Both the position numbers and the translations under genes were made by a program. Of a stretch of DNA of 64,000 nucleotides, positions 22,121 through 34,800 are shown piece after piece (position 1 is the first letter of the stretch; every line of letters begins with the position of its first letter). Location of the stretch: the NCBI GenBank assembly GCA_947044365.1, contig OX345648.1:1944501-2008500 (forward strand), written 5' to 3'. The stretch is from Petrosia ficiformis (taxonomy: Eukaryota > Porifera > Demospongiae > Haplosclerida > Petrosiidae). The notes under the pieces are model-generated. The model was not told the origin of the DNA. It saw nothing but the letters and a program-made list of their open reading frames with translations, and searched no databases.

Positions 22121-23533
22121 GGCGAGCTTGAGTGAGCCCTACCTTAGCAACTTCTAAGAATGCACTGTACATGATCTTGCATGTTTGTTTGCATGGATGG
22201 TGGCTATTGTATTCTCCTATTTAGTCAGTGCAATTCTTGCTTGCTCAAGTTCACCCATCTGATGATTATCTTCTGTCTAGTATATATATATATATATAGA
22301 TCTTGTGTTCCACCTCTTTGTGTGGTAACTAAAATATAGCCCATTTCATACCATAAACAACACATCAATGTACTGTAGTATGTACAATAACATAACCATG
22401 AATACTATTCTCTTTATCTGTTCACACAGACCAGGACACAATGACATGATATCTTAAGCTCATGATACATCTCTCATTGATTCAATTCCAATTTGCATTC
22501 AACATACACATACATGTATATAAGTAGTAGATTCAAATATAATATAATTATGAATATAGCCTTTAACATTGTGATGCTTGTAAAAGATAGTCATAAGTGT
22601 CACTCAAAAATAGTATTGAGATAAGTAATGACCAACAATACTATATATACTAATGAATGTAGTTGCAGTACAGAGCCCTTGCCGAGTGGTGTGGAAACAG
22701 CCAGTCTTGTAGGACATCGCCTGATAAACGAAGTAATGTCTGGTAAATTGAAACTAAACTGCATGTACACAAAGTATATGGGAGCAGGACAAGAGTGGTA
22801 AAAAATATGTCAAAATGTCCGGTAGTTGACTCAATATTTCCACACCCCTGCCCTTTCCACAAGTGTTAATGTAAAACAAGTCATTCATTCACAAGTATTG
22901 ACAGAAAATAATTATAGACAATACTATATCATTTAAAAAAAATGGAAGAGCATAGAGGGATATCAATATATATGATTGGGATGGTACCTTAGCAACAACA
23001 TTAAACTAACCACTTCCACATAACAAACCTAGCCAGAGTAAAAGCAAAACACAAAGATATACTTACATGTTTTGTAGGGTTGCTATATGGAAGTGGTTAG
23101 CTACTTTAACTTTGTTGTGGAGTATAATTTATGGAATTTGGATATCATTTGAATAACTTACTAACTATATACTATTCTTTCCATTAGTATTCTAATAGGA
23201 ACACTATCAAATCAGGACTATAACTCAAAGCAAAGTAATTATTATGACAAATGGATTATATACATAGTTACACAGTGCACACACGTGTATATGGAAGGAA
23301 ATAGTAAATTAGTCTCACGAGCCAGACTAATAGTAAATAAAATGGACAGATGGAGGATGAATGATAGACATATATAATGTACATACACATATACATATAT
23401 ACATGTGCACTTGTATTATAATCTCTCATGCACTATATATGGAAATTACAATGCAAGGGGTGTGGTTGAAACAAGCATACAAGTGAGTGCTGTACCATGT
23501 TGCTTGATATTAGTCTTGATCCCCGGACAAGAA
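22121..23533. other. Intergenic, no gene seen
   Basis: AT-rich DNA between GST2 and the Death-Roc gene. Apart from the MITE at 22979-23121 I see only short TA runs (22280-22300) and scattered ATG-rich microsatellite-like stretches (23370-23410). Confidence 0.6.
22979..23121. mobile_element. Palindromic MITE, family A
   Basis: Inverted arms are the taccttagcaacaacattaa to accacttccacataac region and its complement around tatggaagtggttagct. The core matches other family A copies (34000, 35559, 37310, 40058, 48000). Confidence 0.65.
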
Positions 23534-23574
23534 CGACCAATCAAATTCACGTGATACTCAAATTTGATTGGTCG
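23534..23574. promoter_or_regulatory. Inverted CCAAT pair around a CACGTG box
   Basis: cgaccaatcaaatt (23534-23547) and its exact complement aatttgattggtcg (23561-23574) flank a CACGTG core. The pair lies about 360 bp 5' of the Death-Roc start codon. CCAAT boxes and E-boxes are common promoter elements in animals. The regulatory role is inferred from position and symmetry only. Confidence 0.4.
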
Positions 23575-23878
23575 ATTACTAATCATAATTATTTATTGCA
23601 ACTTCATTGGTGTTTTGTTTGAAAAGACATTTAATTTTCTTGGAGAAGGTTGTATAATTATAAATTAATGATTAGAAGAGTGAGCAATTCTGCCCGGTCT
23701 CCATTTAGAAGGGGAGGACATACAGGGTCAAACAAATTCCAAGGGGAGGCAAGACTCTAGCTAATCATTGTGGGCGAGCTTGAGAAGGAGTGATTAGTGA
23801 CGATACAGTTTGTGGCTCGCCCCCCTCAAGGTGGGCGAGGTTACTATAATAGCAAGCACTTGAAGCAGATGCGTTTAT

Positions 23879-23921
23879 AGTCTGGCGTTGCCTCGAGAAG
23901 GCAGTGCGGCAACGCCAGGCT
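23879..23921. repeat. GC-rich hairpin just upstream of the Death-Roc start codon
   Basis: agtctggcgttgcc (23879-23892) pairs with ggcaacgccaggct (23908-23921) with one mismatch. It ends 8 bp before the ATG at 23930, so it could fold in the 5' leader or act as a core promoter element. Confidence 0.55.
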
Positions 23922-23929
23922 GCCCAAGG

Positions 23930-24141
23930 ATGGCAGTGGCTGATGATGAATGTCTTGGTAAGAACACCTAATCTTTAAATAATATATTATTGTTATTATA
24001 TACAATGATACCTCATCCAATAGAATCTCCCATTTGTTCAATTTTCCTTCTTATCTCAATTTGCATACGATCTATTTTCTAGTCAGGCGGAGCAAGGGTC
24101 AGGCTCCGCCTGACTATCTATTTTCACTATTGCTTGTTGGA

Positions 24142-24179
<38 letters not shown>

Positions 24180-26235
24180 TGTATATGTATCAGACCTTAA
24201 CCCGAGATAGCAGCTTGACACAAAGCCAAATGGTGATCGAAGGTCTGATATTACATCAAGAAGACATGTAAATTATAATCTATTATAAGCCTGATTGGGT
24301 CTACATTGCATACATGTATATAATGTTATAATTTATACCTGCATGCATTGCTAATATAAATTAAAGATAATTCTGTCCAAAGGCGATTTGTGTGGTAATA
24401 TGTTGTAATCTGTTTCTTTTTTGTGTTATGATTGGCAAAAAATTGTGTTATTAAGAAACAGAGCATGTACACTTAATATGTTGTTTGACTCCACTTAGGA
24501 ACTGAAATACTAAAAGGTTTTGATACTTTCTCCTTGTAGTAGGGAGAATGCAACGATCCACTATAATATAGTTTGTTCGTTTAGTAATTCATATTCTGTC
24601 ACTCAAAAATGCTGAATATCATAACCCAGTCACCCATATACCATTTCCTTTTTTGTATTATCGTGCAATTAAATTACGTGATGAATGACCTCTATTGAAA
24701 AGTCATCTCTTCATATGCTTCCATATTTATAATATTGTAAATATTGGTATTTATTATATACCAATTATATATGTACATGTAGGTATTAATGACTTCAATG
24801 AGGTTTATCAGGAATCCAAACACTGCAGTGCTGATTGGGAAGATATTGGATCATTGCTTGGAATTTCTAAATACACTATCGCTATTATTAAGGAAGATAA
24901 CCCTCAGAGATGTGAGCATCGTATGAATGCAATGCTTACACACTGGCTAAAGAAAATGGACAATCATGCTAATCCAAGTTGGAAAAGCTTATGTAAAGCT
25001 CTTTATATCGTGGACAGAGACACAGCTGATCAAATAGCAGAGAAACATCATATTACTAACTACATTAAACCTGAAGGTATGTAAAACAAGATAATTAATT
25101 TACGGATGAAAAGTATCTCATTCAAGTACATTATAAATTAAGCACATGGTCCATATCACTGTAAAGATTAATGGGTTATCATTTAGTTACATGAGTTTCA
25201 ATACAATATATAATGTTAATAATATACTCCTGAGACTATAAAAGTAATCAATTACTGATTTCTTTTGTTGCTAGGTAATGATTACATTGTCAAGTAGTAA
25301 TTTATTTCTTTTAATATTTATATATTATCAGACGAGTTGGATACGAAGTACTGTCACGAGTCCGGAGGATGAGTGACAATACATGTATCCAACAAGTGAC
25401 GTCAGTATTTATATAATGTAACAGGCTTTCCAAAAAAACAGGTATCATCATGAAACAATCATGATAAGGAGCTCTTACAAGGTAAAACGCAGACCAGGGA
25501 TTAACTCGAGCTACTTCCACCTTGTTTATTACAAATAAACGCACTCGATCAGGATTTAATACAATTCATTTGTACAATTTTTACTGTTAACAAAGCAAGG
25601 GAAAATCTTTTTCCAGCTGTTGTTATTTGGTAGCATGTGACTAGTAGTATCACTATTGTGACTCCTGGTACAATACCGTGAAATATCAGCATAGTGCGTG
25701 ATTTGAATGTATTTATAATTAAAAATGTGTGGGATTCATTGTTTCTGTGTAAACATATGAGATAAAGATCTATACTGACTAGTATATAAAATACATATGA
25801 TAATAATGAATGGAAAATCCGATACTCATTCATGTACATACTGAAATGAGTAAATGACATCTGTTGTTTTCACAAGAACTAAAATGGGAGTGATAATATA
25901 TAACACACCACAGATTATACCTATAATACTATATTTTATACACTGTATTGCTGCACTATGGTTTATTATGACATGTACTTTATATATTAGTCGATATAGA
26001 TCAAGATGAAATGAAACTAGTACTTGTAAATATTATCTAGCAAGAAAAACAAATCAGCATTGAAGAAAATTATTGATTGAAACTCCTGATATAAACTGAA
26101 ATAACCCATTACTTTTACAATGAGTAATGGACACAAGTCAATTACATGTTGTAAATGTGTGAATATTGTTGTAATGATATATAGGCGGAAATTGTTGAGT
26201 TCCATTTTATTACTTACATACATTAACATGTATAT

Positions 26236-26266
<31 letters not shown>

Positions 26267-29200
26267 CATACATACATACATGCATACATACATACATACA
26301 TACATACATACATACATACATACATACATACATTAACATACATATATACATACATACATACATACGTACAGACATTAACATGCATGTATACATAGTACAT
26401 ACATACGTACATACCTACCTACATATACATATACATACATACACACATACAAACATACATATATACATATACATAGTTTACGTACATATGTACATGTATA
26501 CATGCATACGTACATATATTATGTAGATATATACATATATTAACATGCATATATACATACATACATACATACATACATTAAAATGCATGTTTACATAAAT
26601 ACATACATACATACATACATACACATATATACATATACATATACCTATACATAGTTTACATACACATACATACATATGTACATACATTCTATACACACAT
26701 ACATACATACATACATATTTTATACATACATAAATACTGTACCTGATTCATAATATATAGAATAAAAAATTCCATATTTGGACAACTCACTAACATAATC
26801 CATTACATAAGCATTGAAACATTTTAGTGAATAGTTTTTAATTTTGAATAAACTACTATTTGAATAATTGAGAATACTTACACATGAACAAACTGTTATT
26901 GTTTATGATTGTCACATTTATGTTTCGTTTTAAAAAATTGCATTACATGTGTGTTTTGTTGAAAACATTGATTGTGAGAATAGAATCATTACTGTTATTA
27001 CTACTTAGGTAAATGTTTTTAACAGTACCATTTTCATATAATTTTTAATGTGTATGTATATGCATGTATGTATGTCTGTATGTCCAATTATATTATGTTA
27101 CTTCTCTATGCATTTATCAACAGCTAAATCATTAGTTAATGGATTACATACACACACACATACATACATACATACATACATAAATACATATATACATACA
27201 TACATATGTACATACATACGTACGTACATATGTACGTACATACATACATTAACATACATACATACATATATAATATATATATATATACATACGTACGTAC
27301 ATATTTACATACAAACGTACATACATATGTATGTATGTATGTACACATATATACTTGAATCATTCAGTGAAATATGATTAAATAAAAACTGTTATTACTT
27401 TATGATTGATCTAGAAATAATAAGCAACTGTTTATCCCAAACTATACATGCCATTTTGTTGAAAATAGAATAACATGGATATTAGTCACTTTGTAGAATT
27501 GTAAATTATTTTTGTGCATGCATGTATGTACATAGATATGTTCGTACGTATGTATATATGTATGTATGTACCGGGGGGTATGTATGTATGTATGTATGTA
27601 TGTATGTATTTATTTATGTATGTATGTATGTATGTATGTATGTATGTATGTATGTATGTATTTATTTATGTATGTATGTATGTATGTATGTAAGTATGTA
27701 TGTATGTATGTATATATGTAATTTATTATTTAATTTTTGTTGCTGTTACGAATCTGAAATGGTGTCAAGTGTGGAGATGATGTTTTCATACCAGATGGCC
27801 CCACCTGAACCCTTTGTACAGACAAATGGCCTTGTTGGATCAGATGGTTTGAGGAATTTCGACATGCATCCAGGTTAGTAGGGAAGAGTGAGGAGAACCA
27901 AGTGACTACACTAATTTATACGATGGGAGATGTGGCTGACGATATTTTTCAAGACGAAGACAGGAAGAAATACCAGTAAGTAAAGGACAAATTTGAGAAA
28001 CATTTCGTGAAGGAAAAGAAACATTAGAAACAAGATGACGGAGAAACAGTCGACTTGTTCATAACTGCACTCTACAATATGGCGAGTATGACACTCTACA
28101 TAACAACATGATACGAGATTGAATCGTAATTAAAATCAAGGACAGTTCGTTATTGGAAAGAATGCAACTCGATGACATCCTCACCTTAGAAAAAGTAACT
28201 AAAACGGTTAGACAAAGTGAAACTATGAAATCCCAGCAGTCATAACTTCCAAACAGAAGAAGTCTAGAGGCTATTAAAAGGGGGATGAAAGTTTATAAAA
28301 CAAGACCACAAATCCTTGCCCATAGGACACCCCAGAAAACTGCAAATTGCAGGTCAAAAGAAAATGTTTATACAAGATGTGGGAAGTCTCCTCCTTATGA
28401 GAAACAAGTGCCCTGCAAGAGAGACACTTTCAGAGCACATGTAGAAGCATAATTAACACTGTACAAACAGAAGAAAAACCGTTCCTTGGCACAGTCAGTG
28501 AAGGAGGTACTAACAACCATGGACAATTGACCTGAAGCTGAATAAGCACCCGATCCTATTCAAGATAGACAGACACAGCAGCTGATGTAACAGTAATCCC
28601 TAAGAATGTATAAGAGATGGACCATTGCGATGTGCGACAAGACAGTTGAATGGACCAAGCAAAACTTCCTTAACAGTTTTAGAATGTTTCTCAGCCAATC
28701 TAAAGAAGAAAAACTCTACAAAAACAGAAGTGATTTACATAGTGAAGAATTTATAGACTCCACTCATGGGAAGGCCGTTGATTAAAACCTTTCAATTAGT
28801 CATTCACAATCCCTGAATTATTCGAAAGGTTAGGAAAGATCAATGGAAGTTATTGTATGCAGATGGAAGAAAATGCAAAGTTTTTTCAATTTACATGCCA
28901 AGAAGAGTAGCAATACCATTGCTGCCTAAAGTAAAACAGGAACTGGAAAAGATGGAGAAGCTAGGAGTGAAATCTAAATTGACAAGCCAAAAAATTGGTG
29001 TTCTGAAATGGTGGTGGTACCTAAACAAAATGAAAAGATCAGGATATGTGTGGATTTAACTCGGTTGAACTAAATATGTAAAACACGAGCGACATATTTT
29101 ACTATCCGTTGACCATGTTATGGGGCAAGTGGGAAATGCAAAGATCTTCTAAAGATTCGATGCTAACTCAGGATTTTGGCAAGTAGAACTTGTCCCAGAA

Positions 29201-30265
29201 TCAGCAAAGCTCACCTCATTCATAACCCCATTTGGTAGATATTATTTTAATATGTTGTCATTTGGCATCACATCAGCACCTGAATGTTTTCAGAAACGGA
29301 TGTCAGAGTTTCTCAGAGGATGTGAAGGTGTAGTCTGACCGGTTGACAATGTCCTAGGCCACAGTGGAAATGTAGAGGAGCACCACGGAAGACTCATGGC
29401 AATCCTGGAAACACTCAATAATGCTGGAGTTACACTTAATAAAGACAAGTGTAGGAGTAAAAGATTATGTACTACAGTACCAGTAAGTAAAAAATACCGG
29501 AACCACATATACCAAGAAAACAGACTGTGAAGGAACATGATCAACAACAGAAAGAGAAACAGTAGAAGTATTATGATTTGCATCAATGAGCTGAAGAACA
29601 GCCCTCACTTTATCCAGGAGAAGATTTAATGAGCTGCAAAAACCAAATTAGTTGTTTAAAATACATTTTGGTTTTTGCAGCCCTAAATAAGCCAGGGTAG
29701 CATTTGGTGTTTTAACTCTCAGAATGCATCAGAATCAATATCAAAAATTACAAAATGCACCCACCCCCCATCCGAACCTCTTCATGTATATAGTTATGTC
29801 CCATTGTGACATTTCTGAAGCCCTGTGCACTGCAAAAAAAAAAATCGTTAAAATAAACATTTCATTGGTTAGTACAGTTGCAAGGAAATAAATATCAGAT
29901 TGTCAATTGTCATAGAGGATGTTATGGCTACATGCATGTATGTACTATAATATAATGTGCACCAAGTATTGGAAGGTACAAATGAACTTATGTGGTTGCG
30001 GGTTTACAAACCTTTTAGATGGCCATTTATAATTACATGTACTTTAGTATAAATTATTCTAAATCTTTGACATGAAATACGAGTAGACAGCACCCTAAAA
30101 TTATAGTGATTCAACTATAATTAAATATATTTAGTTCAAAGTATCTGTTGCGTTAGATGTATGGTTTCAGAACAACCAACTAATTGTTAAATCCTTGCAA
30201 CTGTACTAACCACTAAATTAGTTATTTCAACTGGTTATGTTTTGCAGTGTGTGTTTGTACATCTG

Positions 30266-30326
<61 letters not shown>

Positions 30327-31853
30327 TCATGTGTATATATTTCTGACTTTTGTGTATTCACAATAAAGCGAATTGATCATTTTCCCTCTACAGACATTAC
30401 AAAACCCATTTTAAAGTGGATTGATGTTATTAGTCACTATCAGCCGACAGTTTGTAAAATTTTAGAAGACAATGATGGGTTACTGCTTTCACTAGCTAAC
30501 AACCTCTTTGACAAAGGTATTATTGATGACGTGACAAAATATAAGGTGGATCATCAGAAGGGTTATGGTGGAGCAGATACCATGATGAATTTTGTAAAGA
30601 TGAAGATCAAGCAGACACCAGCACTATGTCAAACATTTCTGGAAGTTATGGAAGAATTTGTTGTTCTTGAAAATGTTGTTGAACACATGAAAAACAACTC
30701 AGGTAAAAACTATTACAAATTTGTAATCTGATGATTGTATTCTTCTTTTATACTTTAGAAGCAATGTTAGTGCAGAGTGAGGATTTTGATATTGCCAATG
30801 TTGAGTCTAAAATTGAATGTCTGCAAGAAATGTTGTATGACATTATAGATAGCACTACAAAAGCAATTAAAGATGTCGATGTCAAGATTTTAATCTCCCG
30901 TATTAGCTGTTATTTTAATCGCACAAAGGAAAGCGAGTTAGCAATCGAGGAATACTTAATAAAACTAGAATCATTTGAAAAACCAGAGGGTGTGCTTAAC
31001 TTTCTTGTCAGATATGAATTCATTGGGTGGATGAATTATGAGCTCATTAAAGTATTTCAAAAAGTAGCAAAAAACGAGAAGCTTAATGATGACATCAATC
31101 AATATGAGCAGAGGCACATTCATTTCCTGCAAGTGAAATTCAAGGATATAGTTCAACTCTTTCGAAGACGACCCGACCTTGCTCCAAAATTTCCTGTTGG
31201 CCTTCCTAAGCTTCAAATTTGGCTTGATAAGCCATGGGAAAACAAAAGCATGTACGAATGGAAAGAATTCCTTCAAAAGCGATTTAATTGGCCACCTGAT
31301 CTTGTGATAAAAACAATCTCTAAGAACTGTATCATTCTCACATATGCTGTTCTCCCTTTCTTCGTCCCTTCTGTTGTCCGAGATCTAAGCGATCCACATG
31401 TACTATCTGAGTTGGAGAGTGAGGGGGTTAGAGTGCATTTCCTCTTCAATTTGGGAAGACAAGATGTTGCATCACAGACATTGACAAAGCCTATGGCAAG
31501 TTCTGAATGTTTGTCCACACAGCACATCAGCGAAGAAGAGGTATGACCATATATAAACGTATTTTCTGTATCTGTGACTTTATGTACATAATATACATGT
31601 ATACATCATTTAGAGAGAGAGACAAGATGTTGCATCACAGACAATGTCAATGCCCGAGAAGGGTTCTGAGAAAGCAAAATTTTCGTCTACACAGCACATC
31701 AGTTCAGACAGCGAAGAAGAGGTAGGTACATGTATCTTTACACACCATAATAATATGTTACATACCGTAATCGGGAAAATTAATGCGCTGTTAAAATAAT
31801 GCGAAGTGCCCAAAATTTAGGCATTGAAATATTAATGCTTGTTTAAATAATGC

Positions 31854-31892
<39 letters not shown>

Positions 31893-34800
31893 GGCACAAA
31901 GTTGACATGGTTCACTTGGCAATTGTATTATGTTGTACCATGCACTAATGTAGTGACTTCTCTTGTGACAGCATCTGGTAGCTCAGCTTCGTTACTAGTA
32001 GGAAGAGACTGCTTCTTGAAATACTTGAATAACGTAGCCATTTCTCTCAATCGATCGAACTAGAAGTGCTAAAACATGCAGCACTGATTTAACACGTGCG
32101 ATCTAAATTAACACGTGGAAAAGAAATATTTTCTTAATAATGCGGAAGCCAGTTTACTCGTATTTATAGCATTAATAAGACAGTCGCATTAATTTCCTCA
32201 ATTACGGTATTATGTACATACTTGTATTATCGTTTAGAAAGAGAAACAAGATATTGTGTCACAGACAATGTCAACACCTGAGAAGAGGTTTGAGATAACA
32301 AAAGTTGTGTCTACATGTTCAGACAGTGAAGAAGAGGTAGGTACATGTATTTTTACATATCATTTATGTACACATTATGTACATGCTTGTATTATCGTTT
32401 AGAAAGAGAAACAAGATATTGTGTCACAGACAATGTCAACACCTGAGAAGAGGTTTGAGATAACAAATGTTATGTCTACATGTTCAGACAGTGAAGTAGA
32501 GGTAGGTACATGTATTTTTACATATCATTTATGTACACATTATGTACATGCTTGTATTATCATTTAGAAAGAGAAACAAGATACTATGTCACAGACAATG
32601 TCAACACCTGAAAAGAGTTCTGAAATAACAAAAGTTATGTCAGACAATGAAGAAGAGGTATGTATCTCCTAAGGCATTTGCATGCACCAATTGCTACAGG
32701 CATGTAACACAACTGTAACTGAGAATACAAGGCTGTAGCATCCCTAATACAGGCCTACCTGTGGCAGGCTTGTGGCACACATAATCTAAGCCTGTATATG
32801 GCTCAAGATTAAGTGTTGTAGTGTTTTTCAACTACTTTTTTGTGTGATTACATATTTAATTGCAGTGAGACAATATTTTGTTATTGCAATAATACTGGCA
32901 GATCAAAATCATGCGATACGATTATTGCAATGCAATAGCAATATATTAATTCAATATATTGCAAATAGTTCATTGCTCAACCCTTACTTACATGTACACT
33001 AAAGCTTAGCAGTAAGTGTTATATTTGTAAAACCATAACCTTTTTCTGTTGAGGTACTGTGCAACTTACATTGAAACAGTTAAATCATAAACTAAAATAC
33101 ACTGTTTAGCCGGTACATTAGATTGACTCTGTAATAGTAAAGCTTTGGCAGCAACATGCAAGCTTGTTCTAAAATTATAAATACAGTGTAGAATATTTAA
33201 TCAGGGGTGTGGTTGCATGCCCTAGAGGATACACTGTCACATTTATATAAGCAGGTTTTATGTGTTGTAGCACCACCAAATCAATTAGCATGGCTTTGTA
33301 CAGAAATTGTATCTGGGGGGGTGTGGTTGCATGCCTTAGAGGATACACTGTCACATTTATATAAGCAGGTTTTATGTGTTGTAGCACCACAAAATCAATT
33401 AGCATGGCTTTGTACAGAAATTGTATCTGGGGGGGGGTGTGGTTGCATGCCTTAGAGGATACACTGTCACATTTATATAAGCAGGTTTTATGTGTTGTAG
33501 CACCACCAAATCAATTAACATGGCTTTGTACAGAAATTGTATCTGGGGGGGGGGGGGGGGGGTGTGGGGGTATGCCACGAAAATGTTCAAATCTAGGCCC
33601 TCTGAGGATGCTTCTGATTGATTCTGTGGCCTGTCACCAATGATATTTAAAACAAAAGTGTAAATATACATCATATTCATTGGTTTAACAGCTGCCTTAT
33701 AGTATTAAACTGTGTGAACTCTGGAGAAGGGGTGGGGAAATCACCCCTCTGCATAAAACCCTGGTTATAATGATAATTATTATAACAATTATTTATGCCT
33801 GCATATTTCTTACTTTGTAACAATTATGATATTGATGATCTATAGGATGAGAAGACTGAATTGGTAAAAGATGAATTAGTGCTAAAGAAACAGCAAGATG
33901 AAGATACGAGTATGTATGATATATTAATTGTGTATAAAAATAATGAGTGAACATGATAAAAATAATGAATGAACATAATAAAAATAATGAGTGAACATGT
34001 AGGGATATGAAAACTGAAGAAGTATGTAAACAAGATTGGGATTATACCATAGCAATAACATTTAACTGACCACTTCCATATACAGTAAATAGTAAAATCC
34101 ATAGTTACACACTACACAGCTGCTTACATGTATGTAGAGATATATGGAAGTCGTTAGTTTAATATTCCTTCTGTGGTACCATCTCAATCCAATCTTGTCT
34201 GTGTTCTTTTCAGTTTTCATAATCCTGCATGTTCTTTCTAAAATGTTTTTATTAGATGTATATGTAATATTATGCATGTATTTTGATTAGAAGCAGTAAA
34301 ATCTGATGATGATAACAAGATAGATCCTCTCTCCACAACTTCAGACACAGGTATGAATAATAAGCTTTGACATTTTCACCTGGCCACTTCTATCTAATGT
34401 TATTGATCATCAATTAAAAATTATTACGTAATAAATGATTTTTTTTTGTAGTCTAAAATTCTGAATCTAAACCATTTAGCATTTGTACTCATGCATATTA
34501 CATGAATATTGATTGTTTGAAGTGATCAGCTGCTTGAATGAGCAACTGTTTTTCTGTTATAATTATAATTATTATTATTAATTATGTACATGTATAATAT
34601 ATACTGTAGCTATGCGCATGTACATGTATATGTACATGTACATGTATATGTATGTTTAACTGAGAGAATAGCACAAATTGTTGCTAACCATGTGTAGTGC
34701 AAACATGTGTTATAAATCAGAGAGCACGGTAGTACTCTCTATGTAGGGATGGCACGGAAAACAAAATGGCTGCCTATACATTTAAATTGCAAGTGAGGAG

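Noticed and set aside
26017..27878. Several open frames of 75-131 codons rich in Tyr, Met, Cys and Val
   Set aside because: They are translations of the CATA/TATG repeats in six frames and have no gene-like composition.
28853..29059. Stand-alone 68-codon gene
   Set aside because: It is one fragment of the decayed reverse-transcriptase region, continued in other frames.
30237..30393. Start codon upstream of the CARD-like exon
   Set aside because: The N-terminal part is the TA microsatellite. The exon has a clean acceptor at 30393 and a phase matching the Death exon that ends at 25076.
33207..33680. Open frames on both strands across the G-rich repeats
   Set aside because: They repeat the same peptide with each 114-bp unit and contain runs of Gly or Pro from the G tracts; intronic repeat artefacts.
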